A stretch of DNA of 64,000 nt from the NCBI RefSeq assembly GCF_031450805.1, contig NZ_JARTVY010000002.1, positions 992,001-1,056,000 of the forward strand, given 5' to 3'. The stretch comes from Caballeronia sp031450805. Lineage in GTDB: Bacteria; Pseudomonadota; Gammaproteobacteria; Burkholderiales; Burkholderiaceae. The position numbers were made by a program, and so were the translations under genes. Below, piece after piece: positions 34,255 through 44,703 of the stretch (positions are counted from its first letter, which is position 1; the number at the start of each line of letters is the position of its first letter). The notes below the pieces were generated by a model that had not been told where the DNA came from, did not search any database, and saw only the letters and a program-made list of their open reading frames with translations.

Positions 34255-35805
34255 ATGAACGGAATGACCCTCAACAGAAAGCTCGGCTCGCTGATCGCCG
34301 TGCTGTGGATCGGCCTGATCGCCATCGGCGTGATCGGAGCGTGGCAGAACCGGACCTCGATGATCGACGACCGCAAGGAGCAGCTCAAATCGCTCGTCGG
34401 CGAAGCGCATGCAATCGTCTCCCATTACGCGGCGCTCGCGGCCAGCAAGACGCTCACCGACGACGACGCGAAAAAGCGCGCACTCGAAGCCGTCGGCGCG
34501 ATCCGCTACGGCACCGACGGCTATCTGTCCATCAACGACTCGCGTCCGGCGATGGTCATGCATCCCATCAAGCCCGCGATGGTCGGCCAGAATCTCGCCT
34601 CCTACACGGATCCGGCGGGCAACCGGCTCTTCGTCGATATCGTCAAGGCGGGCGATCAGCCGGGCGGCGGCTTCGTAAGCTACCTGTGGTCGAAGCCGGG
34701 CAGCGACAAGCCGGTCCCGAAGCTCTCGTATGCGCAGAAATTCGCGCCGTGGGACTGGTACATCGTCACCGGCATGTACATGAACGACGTGCAGGATGCG
34801 TTCTACGCGAGCGCGCTGCGCTGGCTCGGCATTACGGCCCTGCTCGGCGCGGCGGCGACGGTGGCGATGCTCGTCGTCCTGCGCAGCATCCGGCGCAATC
34901 TGGGCGGCGAGCTGGAAGTCGCGGTCGGCGCGGCGCACCGCATCGCGGGCGGCGATCTGACTGCAACCGTCCACGTGCGTCCCGGCGACACGACGAGCCT
35001 CCTCCACGCGCTCGCGACGATGCAGCGCGGGCTCGTCGAAACCGTCTCGCGCGTGCGCAACGGCACGGAGAACATCAACGTGGGCGCGTCCGAGATCGCA
35101 GCGGGCAACACCGATCTGTCGCAACGCACCGAGGAACAGGCGGCGGCGCTCGTGCAGACCGCGTCGAGCATGGATCAGATGACCGCGAACGTGAAGAACA
35201 GCGCGGAGAGCGCGGCGCAGGCCGCACGGCTCGCGGAGCAGGCGGCGGACGTCGCGACGCGCGGCAGCGGCGTGGTCGATGACGTGATCCACACGATGAC
35301 GCGCATCACCGAAAGCTCGCAGCAGATCGGCGACATCATCGGCGTGATCGACGGCATCGCGTTCCAGACGAACATTCTCGCGCTCAACGCCGCCGTCGAA
35401 GCGGCGCGCGCCGGCGAGCAGGGACGCGGCTTCGCGGTCGTCGCGGCGGAAGTGCGCAGCCTCGCGCAACGATCGGCGACGGCGGCGAAGGAAATCAAGG
35501 CGCTGATCGAGACATCGACGCAGACGGTGGAGGAAGGCGCGTCGCTCGTATCGAACGCGGGCGCGACGATGGGCGAAATCGTCCAGTCGGTGCGGCGCGT
35601 GAACGAAATTCTGGACGAGATCAGCAACGCGTCGCGCGAGCAGAGCGCGGGCATCGAACAGGTGAATCGTGCGGTCGTGGAGATGGACCAGGTGACGCAG
35701 CAGAACGCGGCGCTCGTCGAAGAAGCCGCCGCAGCCGCGCATTCGCTGAAGGATCAGGCGGACGGGCTGCGAGAGGCGATCGGCAGCTTCAGATTGCCGG
35801 CGTGA
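34255..35805 (+). CDS. Methyl-accepting chemotaxis protein with single Cache domain
   Basis: Inner-membrane chemoreceptor of 516 residues. The first transmembrane helix is at about 10-30. A periplasmic sCache_2-type domain (about 35-185) has RYGTDGYLSINDSRPAMVMHP and WDWYIVTGMYMNDV. The second helix is at about 190-212, followed by HAMP (about 213-265). The long coiled-coil signalling domain has the conserved hairpin tip IIGVIDGIAFQTNILALNAA and VEAARAGEQGRGFAVVAAEV; methylation helices flank it. No C-terminal NWETF pentapeptide is visible; it ends SFRLPA. No che genes are adjacent, so it feeds the general chemotaxis system. Cache domains of this type often bind small organic acids; the ligand here is unknown. 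Confidence 0.95.
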   Translation: MNGMTLNRKLGSLIAVLWIGLIAIGVIGAWQNRTSMIDDRKEQLKSLVGEAHAIVSHYAALAASKTLTDDDAKKRALEAVGAIRYGTDGYLSINDSRPAMVMHPIKPAMVGQNLASYTDPAGNRLFVDIVKAGDQPGGGFVSYLWSKPGSDKPVPKLSYAQKFAPWDWYIVTGMYMNDVQDAFYASALRWLGITALLGAAATVAMLVVLRSIRRNLGGELEVAVGAAHRIAGGDLTATVHVRPGDTTSLLHALATMQRGLVETVSRVRNGTENINVGASEIAAGNTDLSQRTEEQAAALVQTASSMDQMTANVKNSAESAAQAARLAEQAADVATRGSGVVDDVIHTMTRITESSQQIGDIIGVIDGIAFQTNILALNAAVEAARAGEQGRGFAVVAAEVRSLAQRSATAAKEIKALIETSTQTVEEGASLVSNAGATMGEIVQSVRRVNEILDEISNASREQSAGIEQVNRAVVEMDQVTQQNAALVEEAAAAAHSLKDQADGLREAIGSFRLPA

Positions 35806-35820
35806 TGCGAGCGGTTCGAT

Positions 35821-35843
35821 GCGCGAGGCGGGGAGCCTCGCGC
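35821..35843. terminator. Hairpin between chemoreceptor and convergent M20 gene
   Basis: A perfect 9-base stem (GCGCGAGGC, GGGGA loop, GCCTCGCGC) lies in the 45-base gap between two convergent stops. No T-run follows on the plus strand beyond GTTGTG, so termination may be partial. It could serve both transcripts. Confidence 0.6.
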
Positions 35844-35850
35844 GTTGTGA

Positions 35851-37059
35851 TTACTCAGCCAGCCACCGCTCCACCAGCCGCGCCCAATACGCGGCCCCGA
35901 CCGGCAGATTCTTGTCGTTGAAGTCGTAATGCGGGTTGTGGACCATGCAGCCGTCCTCGCCCGCGCCGTTGCCGATGCGCAGGAACGTCCCCGGCCGCGC
36001 CTGCAGCATGAACGCGAAGTCCTCGCTGCCCATCAGCAGATCCGTATGCGCGACGACGTTCTCGTCACCGACCAGCTCGCGCGCCACTTGCGCCGCGAAC
36101 TCGGTCTCGGCATCCGAATTGACGACGACCGGATAGCCTTCGACATACGACACCGTCGCCTTCGCGCCGTAACTCGCCGCCTGCGCTTCCACGAGTTCGC
36201 CGATTCGCCGCTTCAGCAGCTCGCGCACCTGCGGGGTGAACGAGCGCACCGACAGTTCGAGCGTCGCGCGGTTCGGAATGACGTTGTTGACGGTTCCCGC
36301 GTGCATCGAGCCGACCGTGACGACCGCCGGTTGCGCCGGATCGACATTGCGCGCGACGATCGTCTGCAACGCCATCACGATGCTCGCCGTCACCACGACC
36401 GGATCGACCGAAAGATGCGGACGCGCCGCGTGGCCGCCGACGCCTTCGATCACGATGGACACCTGATCGCCCGCCGCCATGAACGGGCCCTTGCGAAACA
36501 GGAATGTGCCCGGCTGCGCGCCAGGATGGTTGTGCACGCCGAACACCGCATCGCAATGAAAGCGGTCGAACAGGCCTTCTTCGATCATCCGTTGCGCGCC
36601 GCTCGGCACGCCGTGCTCCTCGGCCGGCTGAAAGTACAGATGCACGGTGCCGTTGAAGCGGCGCGTGCGCGCGAGGTGGCGGGCCGCGCCGAGCAGCATC
36701 GTCGTGTGGCCGTCGTGACCGCACGCGTGCATCTTGCCGTGCGTTTCGCTCGCGTACGGCTTGCCGGTCTGCTCGACGATCGGCAGCGCATCCATGTCCG
36801 CGCGCAAGCCGATGCTCTTCGTCCCCTCGCCCGCCTTCAACGTGCCGACGACGCCGGTCCCGCCGACGCCGCGCGTGACCTGCCATCCCCACTCCGCGAG
36901 CTTGTCCGCGACGAGCGCGGCCGTGCGCGTCTCTTCGTAGGACAACTCCGGATGACGGTGAATGTCATGGCGAATCTCGCGCAACGAAGGCGCGTCGTCC
37001 GAAAGGTCGGCGATTTCGGTGAAGCGGTGATCGGACGAAGGGAAAGAATCGGTCGTCAT
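35851..37059 (-). CDS. M20 family metallo-amidohydrolase (hippurate hydrolase-like)
   Basis: Zinc- or manganese-dependent aminoacylase-type hydrolase, 402 residues. Start ATG 37059 gives the family's usual N-terminus (LREIRHDIHRHPELSYEE). Metal and catalytic motifs are GLRADMDALPIVE, MHACGHDGHTTMLLGA, FQPAEEHGVPSGAQRMIEEG, FGVHNHPG and the dimerisation-domain GVGGHAARPH. A further DLLMGSEDFAFML and HNPHYDFND near the end complete the site. It cleaves N-acyl amino acids or hippurate in characterised members; the substrate is not known. It is divergent from gabT, and could supply an amino acid to that pathway, but this is only positional inference. Confidence 0.93.
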   Translation of the reverse strand: MTTDSFPSSDHRFTEIADLSDDAPSLREIRHDIHRHPELSYEETRTAALVADKLAEWGWQVTRGVGGTGVVGTLKAGEGTKSIGLRADMDALPIVEQTGKPYASETHGKMHACGHDGHTTMLLGAARHLARTRRFNGTVHLYFQPAEEHGVPSGAQRMIEEGLFDRFHCDAVFGVHNHPGAQPGTFLFRKGPFMAAGDQVSIVIEGVGGHAARPHLSVDPVVVTASIVMALQTIVARNVDPAQPAVVTVGSMHAGTVNNVIPNRATLELSVRSFTPQVRELLKRRIGELVEAQAASYGAKATVSYVEGYPVVVNSDAETEFAAQVARELVGDENVVAHTDLLMGSEDFAFMLQARPGTFLRIGNGAGEDGCMVHNPHYDFNDKNLPVGAAYWARLVERWLAE

Positions 37060-37217
37060 GGAAAAGCCCTGGCTGAGAATGAATGCACGGCGCGGCGTGA
37101 AAGGCGCACATGATCCTCCACTCGCGCGCCGCTCGCCAGTCCGGCGACGCTTCTGTGCATTTTTCGCACGACGCCGTGGTCCGGGAACGCCGAATGGCTC
37201 CCCGCGTTTTAATGAAA

Positions 37218-37252
37218 TGGCTCTGAACCGAAGAGCCAAATCTCACTATAGT
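37218..37252 (+). promoter_or_regulatory. gabTD promoter with inverted-repeat operator
   Basis: TGGCTCT (37218-37224) and AGAGCCA (37232-37238) form a perfect 7-base inverted repeat spaced by 7. They overlap a candidate -35 (TGAACC, 37224-37229), which is 17 bases from TATAGT at 37247-37252. Together they look like a regulated promoter 78 bases upstream of gabT's ATG. The repeat would suit a MocR/GabR-type or other regulator, but no such gene is in the window. Confidence 0.6.
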
Positions 37253-37329
37253 CGGCGCTATGTCGCGGCTGCGGTCGCGATCGACACCACAACCGATCAC
37301 CGCGCCGACGCGGAAAAGGAGATTTCGCC

Positions 37330-38625
37330 GTGAATGCCCCTCTCAAAAACGCCGACCTGCAAGCCCGCAAGAACGCCGCGACGCCGCGCGGCGTGGGCGT
37401 CATGTGCGATTTCTACGCGGCGCGCGCCGAAAACGCGGAACTCTGGGACGTCGAGGGCCGGCGATTCATTGATTTCGCGGCGGGCATCGCGGTCTGCAAC
37501 ACGGGGCATCGGCATCCCAGGATCGTCGAGGCGATCCGCGCGCAACTCGATTGCTTCACGCACACCGCGTATCAGATCGTGCCTTACGAATCCTATGTGT
37601 CGCTCGCCGAGAAGATCAGTGCCCGCGCGCCGGGCCGGCATCCGAAGAAGACCGCGTTTTTCACGACAGGCGCGGAAGCCGTCGAAAACGCCGTGAAGAT
37701 CGCGCGCGCGGCGACCGGGCGGCCCGCCGTCATCGCGTTCACGGGCGGCTTTCACGGCCGCACGCTGATGGGCATGGCGCTGACCGGCAAGGTCGCGCCG
37801 TACAAGATCGGCTTCGGGCCGTTCCCGTCGGATGTCTATCACGCGCCGTTCCCGAATCCGCTGCATGGCGTGTCCGTCGACGACTCGCTGCGCGCCATCG
37901 GGCATCTGTTCAAGGCGGACGTCGAAGCGAAGCGCGTCGCGGCGATCATCTTCGAGCCGGTGCAGGGCGAAGGCGGTTTCAATCCCGCGCCGCCGGAGTT
38001 CGTGCGCGGCCTGCGCGACATGTGCGATGAACACGGCATCCTGCTGATCGCCGACGAGGTGCAAACCGGCTTCGCGCGCACGGGCAAGCTCTTCGCGATG
38101 GAGCACTACGGCGTCGAACCCGATCTGATGACGATTGCAAAGAGCCTCGCCGGCGGCATGCCGCTGTCGGGCGTCGTCGGTCGCGCGGACGTGATGGACG
38201 CCGCCGCGCCCGGCGGTCTCGGCGGCACGTATGCGGGCAATCCGCTGGCGGTGGCGGCGGCGCACGCGGTGCTCGACATCATCGACGAGGAAGCGCTTTG
38301 CGAACGCGCCGTCGCGCTCGGCGACAAGCTCAAGGCGAAGCTCGACGCGCTGAAACGCGACGTGCCGCATATCGCCGATGTGCGCGGCCCCGGCGCGATG
38401 ATCGCGGTCGAATTCTGCAAGCCCGGCACGCGAGAGGCCGACGCCGACTATGCGAAGCGAGTCCAGGCGCGCGCGCTCGAACGCGGCCTGCTGCTGCTCG
38501 TATGCGGCGTGTACGGCAACGTCGTGCGGTTCCTGTTTCCGCTGACGATCCAGCAAGAAGTCTTCGACGAAGCGCTCGGCATTCTGGAATACGCGCTGCG
38601 CGACAAGATCGGCGCGGCGGCCTGA
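37330..38625 (+). CDS. gabT: 4-aminobutyrate aminotransferase
   Basis: Class III PLP aminotransferase of 431 residues that converts GABA and 2-oxoglutarate to succinate semialdehyde and glutamate. Signatures are FFTTGAEAVENAVKIARAAT near residue 115, AFTGGFHGRTLMGMALTG, EPVQGEGGFN, LLIADEVQTGFARTGKLFA and the PLP lysine in MTIAKSLAGGMPLSGVVG. GGAG-like AAAAGGAG precedes ATG 37330. It is the first gene of gabTD, 14 bases from gabD. Confidence in GABA specificity is raised by the downstream dehydrogenase. Confidence 0.95.
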   Translation: MNAPLKNADLQARKNAATPRGVGVMCDFYAARAENAELWDVEGRRFIDFAAGIAVCNTGHRHPRIVEAIRAQLDCFTHTAYQIVPYESYVSLAEKISARAPGRHPKKTAFFTTGAEAVENAVKIARAATGRPAVIAFTGGFHGRTLMGMALTGKVAPYKIGFGPFPSDVYHAPFPNPLHGVSVDDSLRAIGHLFKADVEAKRVAAIIFEPVQGEGGFNPAPPEFVRGLRDMCDEHGILLIADEVQTGFARTGKLFAMEHYGVEPDLMTIAKSLAGGMPLSGVVGRADVMDAAAPGGLGGTYAGNPLAVAAAHAVLDIIDEEALCERAVALGDKLKAKLDALKRDVPHIADVRGPGAMIAVEFCKPGTREADADYAKRVQARALERGLLLLVCGVYGNVVRFLFPLTIQQEVFDEALGILEYALRDKIGAAA

Positions 38626-38639
38626 ACGAAGGACACGAC

Positions 38640-40100
38640 ATGAGCCTCCACGATCGACTCAAGGACGCGGCGCTGCTGCGTCACGAAGCCTATATCGACG
38701 GCGAATGGCGGCACGCCGACGACCGCGCCACGCTGGAAGTGCGCGATCCGTCGAACGGCGAATCGCTCGGCCACGTTCCGAACATGGGCGCGGCCGAAAC
38801 GCGCCGCGCAATCGAAGCCGCGAACGCCGCCTGGCCCGCGTGGCGCGCGAAGACGGCCAGGGAGCGCGCGGTCATCATGCGCCGCTGGTACGAGCTGATG
38901 ACCGAACACGCCGACGACCTCGCGCTGATCCTCACGACCGAACAAGGCAAGCCGCTCGCCGAAGCGAAGGGCGAGATCGGTTATGCGGCGTCGTTCATCG
39001 AATGGTTCGCAGAGGAAGGCAAGCGCGTGGCCGGCGACACGCTCGCCACGCCCGCCGCCGACAAGCGCATCGTCGTGACGAAGGAGCCGATCGGTGTCTG
39101 CGCCGCGATCACGCCGTGGAATTTTCCTGCCGCGATGATCACGCGCAAGGTCGGCCCGGCGCTCGCGGCGGGCTGTCCGATCGTCGTGAAACCGGCGGAG
39201 GCGACGCCGTTCACCGCGCTGGCGCTTGCCGTGCTCGCCGAGCGCGCGGGCGTGCCGAAGGGCGTGCTCGGCATCGTCACGGGCGATCCGAAAGCAATCG
39301 GCGGCGAGATGACGGCCAATCCGATCGTGCGCAAGCTGTCGTTCACGGGATCGACGGCGGTCGGGCGGCTTCTGATGGCGCAAAGCGCGCCGACGATCAA
39401 GAAGGTCACGCTGGAACTGGGCGGCAACGCGCCCTTCATCGTGTTCGAGGACGCCGATCTCGACGCCGCCGTGCAGGGCGCGATTGCCTCGAAGTATCGC
39501 AACAGCGGGCAGACGTGCGTGTGCACGAATCGCTTCTATATCCACGAGCGCGTCTACGATGCCTTCGCGCGCAAGCTGGCCGATGCCGTCGCCGGGCTGA
39601 AGGTCGGGCGCGGCACGGAAAGCGGCGTGGCGCTCGGGCCGCTGATCAACGAGGCGGCGGTTAAGAAAGTCGAATCGCATATCGACGATGCGCTGGCAAA
39701 AGGCGCATCCGTGGCTGCGGGCGGCAAGCGTCACGCGCTCGGCCACGGCTTTTTCGAACCCACGGTGCTGACCGGCGTCACGCCGGACATGCGCCTCGCG
39801 AAGGAAGAGACGTTCGGGCCGCTCGCGCCGCTCTTTCGCTTCTCCACCGACGAAGAGGTGGTCCGCCGCGCCAACGACACCGAATTCGGGCTCGCGGCCT
39901 ATTTCTACAGCCGCGACATTCGCCGCGTCTGGCGCGTGGCGGAGGCGCTCGAATACGGCATGGTCGGCATCAATACCGGGCTGATTTCGAACGAAGTCGC
40001 GCCGTTCGGCGGCGTCAAGCAGTCGGGGCTGGGCCGCGAAGGCTCGCATTACGGCATCGACGATTACCTCGTCATCAAGTATCTGTGCATCGCGGTGTGA
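38640..40100 (+). CDS. gabD: NAD(P)-dependent succinate-semialdehyde dehydrogenase
   Basis: Aldehyde dehydrogenase of 486 residues finishing GABA catabolism by oxidising succinate semialdehyde to succinate for the TCA cycle. Motifs are ITPWNFPAAMITRKVGPALAA near residue 155, FTGSTAVGRLLM, catalytic glutamate in VTLELGGNAPFIV, catalytic cysteine in NSGQTCVCTNRFY and the C-terminal PFGGVKQSGLGREGSHYG. AAGGA precedes ATG 38640. The adjacent gabT makes the identification secure. It ends 3 bases from a convergent hypothetical gene's stop. Confidence 0.96.
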   Translation: MSLHDRLKDAALLRHEAYIDGEWRHADDRATLEVRDPSNGESLGHVPNMGAAETRRAIEAANAAWPAWRAKTARERAVIMRRWYELMTEHADDLALILTTEQGKPLAEAKGEIGYAASFIEWFAEEGKRVAGDTLATPAADKRIVVTKEPIGVCAAITPWNFPAAMITRKVGPALAAGCPIVVKPAEATPFTALALAVLAERAGVPKGVLGIVTGDPKAIGGEMTANPIVRKLSFTGSTAVGRLLMAQSAPTIKKVTLELGGNAPFIVFEDADLDAAVQGAIASKYRNSGQTCVCTNRFYIHERVYDAFARKLADAVAGLKVGRGTESGVALGPLINEAAVKKVESHIDDALAKGASVAAGGKRHALGHGFFEPTVLTGVTPDMRLAKEETFGPLAPLFRFSTDEEVVRRANDTEFGLAAYFYSRDIRRVWRVAEALEYGMVGINTGLISNEVAPFGGVKQSGLGREGSHYGIDDYLVIKYLCIAV

Positions 40101-40103
40101 TGC

Positions 40104-40721
40104 CTACTTGGCGGCATTGGCGGCGTCCGCGGGCGTGACCCTGACGGCCGCCGCCGATACGAACACCGCGTGCACGGTATCGCCCTTCTTCAACTGCTGC
40201 GCGTCGAAGTCGGCCGGATAGTCGAGCGTTTCGGTGCCCCACGGTCCGCGCAGTGTGACCGTGCGCTGCTTCCGGTCGATCTTCTCGACCGTCGCAAGCA
40301 CTTCCACGCGGCGCGACGATTCGAAACCGCTCACGCCGCCCGCTTCGGACGCCGGCGAGTACGTCTGCGTATCGACACGCTTGCGCAGGCCCTTCTCACC
40401 GCCCGTGACCTTGTCGGCGGTGACGAGCAGCGCGTTCTTGTACAGCACGTCCACCTTGTCGCCGACGCGAAGCTGATCGAAGTTCGTCACTTGCCTGTCG
40501 ACGAGCACGGTCGCATCGCGATGCGGGCCGCGCAGCGTCACCATCCGCGTCGACGGATCGATGCCGGTGATGGTCGCCTGAATGTGAATTGGCGGCGCGG
40601 CGGCAATCACCTGCTGCGCGTCCCGGTTCAGCTCGTCGCTGCCTTGCGCCGATGCCGCCCCGCCCGCTGCGGCGATGGACGTCAAAACGAGAATCGAAAG
40701 TGCCCGCCGTTTCATGCTCAT
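40104..40721 (-). CDS. Secreted hypothetical protein with two repeated strand domains
   Basis: The 205 residues from ATG 40721 (GGGAG upstream; ATG 40715 also possible) begin with a signal peptide (ALSILVLTSIAAAGGAASAQ). The mature part has two related units: ATITGIDPSTRMVTLRGPHR, then VGDKVDVLYKNALLV, and ATVEKIDRKQRTVTLRGPWG, then KGDTVHAVFVSAAAV. Each looks like a small OB- or beta-barrel-type domain of about 60 residues. About 35 residues link them. Periplasmic location is likely. No family or partner was recognised; a duplication of a small binding domain is the clearest statement. Confidence 0.72.
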   Translation of the reverse strand: MSMKRRALSILVLTSIAAAGGAASAQGSDELNRDAQQVIAAAPPIHIQATITGIDPSTRMVTLRGPHRDATVLVDRQVTNFDQLRVGDKVDVLYKNALLVTADKVTGGEKGLRKRVDTQTYSPASEAGGVSGFESSRRVEVLATVEKIDRKQRTVTLRGPWGTETLDYPADFDAQQLKKGDTVHAVFVSAAAVRVTPADAANAAK

Positions 40722-40973
40722 GGTCGCCTGCTCCCTTTGGACATTTGCAGTGCCAAGCACCAATATCACGTCGCCGCCGCGCGGATCATCGAATCGCGCT
40801 ATGCATTGCGCGCGGCTCAGAGGAATGTGCAATCGATTGTTGAAGATCGTCCATCAAGATGTCATCGATGTCGACTAAGGCGTGAATTTTGGTGAAACGG
40901 TAGAATCGGCTGCTGGCGGAAACGGGGCTGATGAGCGCCTCGCCGCCGTCTCTTCGACCTGCACAGGGGCGCT

Positions 40974-42134
40974 ATGCGACGTTCCGCATTCTTTCTCCGC
41001 TTCATCGGTATCGGCGTCTTGTTTCATCTCTATGTGGGTGTGCGGCTCATTCCCGCTGCGCCCGTGGGCATGCCGCTCAAGGTGCTTGCGGCCGCGCTGC
41101 TCGTTGCATCGCTCGTGCTCATTCCGCTCGGGATGATGGCGCGCAGCATCGAACCGCCATCGCTCGCCGACCGCCTCGCATGGTTCGGCCTGACCGCGCT
41201 CGGTTTCTTCTCGTCGCTGCTGTTGCTGACTTTCGCCCGCGATTTGCTGCTTTTCGCCGTCCATGTCATCGACTGGCTGCGCGGCGCGCCAATCGGTTCG
41301 CCCCGGCTCGTCGCCTATAGCGCGCTGGCGGTGCCGATGCTTGCGGTCCTCTCGTCCGCGATCGGCTTTTATAACGCGCGGCGGCGCGCGCCGGTCGTCA
41401 GCGTCGACGTCCCCATCGACGGCCTTCCCGCCGCACTCGATGGCTTCACCATCGTGCAGATCAGCGACATTCACGTCGGCCCGACGATCAAGCGGCATTA
41501 CGTGGAGCGCATCGTCGCGGCGGTGAACGGGCTGTCGCCGGACGTCATTGCGGTAACGGGCGATGTCGTCGACGGCGCGGTGCCGAATCTCGCCGATCAC
41601 ACGCGCCCGCTCGCACGCTTGAGCGCACGCCACGGAGCGTTTCTCGTCACCGGCAATCACGAGTACTACTCGGGCGCGGACAAGTGGATCGCGGAGTTCC
41701 GCCGGCTCGGGCTCAACGTGCTGCTGAATCAGCATGTGGTGGTGGATCACGATGGCGCGCGCGCCGTGATTGCCGGCGTGACCGATTACAACGCGGGCAG
41801 CTTCGATCCCGCGCATCAAAGCGATCCCGCGAAAGCGATCAGCGGCGCACCGGCCGACGCCGCCGTGCGCGTCCTGCTCGCGCATCAGCCGCGCAGCGCG
41901 ACGGCCGCCGCCGAAGCGGGCTTCACGCTGCAGCTATCGGGGCATACGCATGGCGGGCAGTTCCTGCCGTGGAATTTCTTCGTGCGCCTGCAGCAGCCTT
42001 TCGTGGCCGGCCTCGTGAACATCAACGGGCTCTGGGTGTACACGAGCCGCGGAACGGGCTACTGGGGGCCGCCGAAACGGCTCGGGGCGCCTTCGGAGAT
42101 CACGCGCGTGCGGCTGGTCTCGCCGACGGTCTAG
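40974..42134 (+). CDS. Membrane-anchored metallophosphoesterase (YaeI-like)
   Basis: Calcineurin-type phosphoesterase, 386 residues. Four N-terminal hydrophobic segments (about 8-135) anchor it. The catalytic domain follows with the metal motifs TIVQISDIHVGPTI, VIAVTGDVVDGAV, FLVTGNHEYYSG and LQLSGHTHGGQFLP, plus RGTGYWGPPKRLG near the end. Relatives include UDP-2,3-diacylglucosamine hydrolase-like and lipid phosphoesterases such as YaeI; the substrate is not determined by sequence. AGGGG precedes ATG 40974. It stands alone between divergent and convergent hypothetical genes. Confidence 0.9.
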   Translation: MRRSAFFLRFIGIGVLFHLYVGVRLIPAAPVGMPLKVLAAALLVASLVLIPLGMMARSIEPPSLADRLAWFGLTALGFFSSLLLLTFARDLLLFAVHVIDWLRGAPIGSPRLVAYSALAVPMLAVLSSAIGFYNARRRAPVVSVDVPIDGLPAALDGFTIVQISDIHVGPTIKRHYVERIVAAVNGLSPDVIAVTGDVVDGAVPNLADHTRPLARLSARHGAFLVTGNHEYYSGADKWIAEFRRLGLNVLLNQHVVVDHDGARAVIAGVTDYNAGSFDPAHQSDPAKAISGAPADAAVRVLLAHQPRSATAAAEAGFTLQLSGHTHGGQFLPWNFFVRLQQPFVAGLVNINGLWVYTSRGTGYWGPPKRLGAPSEITRVRLVSPTV

Positions 42135-42345
42135 GACAAAAGAGGATGACTGAGGGAGTGGACGCGCGCCGCATGACGCGCGTCCTGCGCTTGGGGAAAA
42201 GCGCGACGTTCGAACACGGGAATGAACGAACGCCCTTCATCGACGAGCGGGAATCCCGCCGACGAAGCATCGACAAGTTAAAGAATTCGGGCCGCAGCGA
42301 CCACTAGAACTATCTTAAAAATTAGCTGTTCTTAGGCAATCAAAG

Positions 42346-42852
42346 TCAGGTCTGCTGGAATGTCAGCGCCGCGCCGTTGATGCAGTAGCGCAAACCGGTC
42401 GGCTTCGGACCGTCGTCGAAGACATGGCCCAGATGGCCGCCGCAGCGCCGGCAGTGCACTTCGTTGGCGAGCGTGACAGGTGGCTCGGCGGCGTGCGTGG
42501 CGACGGCGCCATCGAGCGGCTTCCAGAAGCTCGGCCAGCCGGTGCCGCTCTCGAACTTCGCTTCCGACGAAAATAGCGGCAGGCCGCATCCCGCGCACGC
42601 GAAACGGCCATCGCGCCGTTCGTGCAGGAGCGGACTGGCGAACGGCGGCTCGGTCGCGCCGCGCCGGAGCACGCGATACTGCGCGCTCGACAACCTTCTG
42701 CGCCAGTGCGCCTGACTATGCTCGATCTCGTAAGACGTATGCGATCCGGCGCGCGCCGGCGCGGCCCCGACATGCCACGGTGCGACGCCGCTCGCGATCG
42801 TGGCGGCCATCGCGCCGAGAAAACTGCGTTTCGTGCGTCTCATGACTTTCAT
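42346..42852 (-). CDS. msrB: Exported peptide-methionine (R)-S-oxide reductase
   Basis: The 168 residues start with a Tat-like signal (RRTKRSFLGAMAATIASG, cleavage near ARA), so this MsrB repairs oxidised methionine outside the cytosol. Zinc cysteines are in FACAGCGLPLF and HCRRCGGHLGH. FESGTGWPSFW and GHVFDDGPKPTGLRYCINGA are the substrate and catalytic regions; the catalytic cysteine is in RYCINGA. The usual RYCINSASL is here NGAAL, a mild change next to the nucleophile. GGAGG lies 10 bases before ATG 42852. No msrPQ or msrA is adjacent. Confidence 0.9.
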   Translation of the reverse strand: MKVMRRTKRSFLGAMAATIASGVAPWHVGAAPARAGSHTSYEIEHSQAHWRRRLSSAQYRVLRRGATEPPFASPLLHERRDGRFACAGCGLPLFSSEAKFESGTGWPSFWKPLDGAVATHAAEPPVTLANEVHCRRCGGHLGHVFDDGPKPTGLRYCINGAALTFQQT

Positions 42853-42900
42853 CGGATGAACGCCTCCTCGTTTCTCGTCTCGCCGGCGCGAGCGCTGGCT

Positions 42901-43658
42901 TCACGCCTTCAGCCGATACCCCGTCTTGAATATCCACGCGACGATCGCGATGAACACCGCGAGGAATACGAGTGTCATCGCAAGGCTTATGCCGACATCG
43001 ACATCCGCGAGACCGTAAAAGCTCCAGCGGAATCCGCTGATCAGATAGACGACCGGATTGAACAGCGCAACGGTTTTCCAGAACGGCGGCAGGATGTTGA
43101 TGGAGTAGAAGCTGCCGCCAAGGAACGTGAGCGGCGTGACGATCAGGAGCGGAATGATCTGGAGTTTCTCGAAGCCGTCCGCCCATATGCCGATGATGAA
43201 CCCGAGCAGGCTGAACGTCACCGATGTCAGCAGCAGGAACAGGATCATCCACACCGGATGGTCGATGCGCAGCGGCACGAAGAGCCGCGCAGTCGCGAGA
43301 ATGATGAGCCCGAGAATGATCGACTTGGTCGCCGCCGCGCCGACATAGCTCACGACGAGTTCCAGATACGACACCGGCGCGGACAGCAGTTCGTAGATCG
43401 TGCCGGTGAACCTCGGAAAGTAGATGCCGAACGACGCATTCGCGATGCTTTGCGTGAGCAGCGACAGCATGACGAGGCCGGGCACGATGAACGCGCCATA
43501 GCCGATGCCGTCCACTTCCGGAATGCGCGAGCCGATGGCCGCCCCGAACACGACGAAGTAAAGCGAAGTGGAGATGACGGGCGAGACGATGCTCTGCATC
43601 AGCGTGCGGCCGGCGCGCGCCATCTCGAAGCGGTAAATTGCGCGTACTGCGTGTAGAT

Positions 43659-43662
<4 letters not shown>
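42901..43662 (-). CDS. ABC-2 type exporter permease
   Basis: The 253 residues have six predicted membrane helices and the ABC2 family feel (MNLHAVRAIYRFEMARAGRT, IVSPVISTSLYFVVFGAAIGS, PVSYLELVVSYVGAAATKS, NPVVYLISGFRW). It forms the channel for the ATPase encoded just upstream; the two overlap by four bases (ATGA), so subunits are made together. Family members export drugs, polysaccharides or lipids; no substrate can be named. No periplasmic adaptor gene is in the cluster. Confidence 0.92.
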
Positions 43663-44585
<923 letters not shown>

Positions 44586-44703
44586 GGCGTGGACGATAGC
44601 AGATACCGCGCCAATCGGCTGGAACCGGAGGGGTCGTCCGAACGGCCGATGTTCGTCATGCACGCCGCTCTTTAGAATGAGCGGTCAGACATAAGGAGCC
44701 GTC

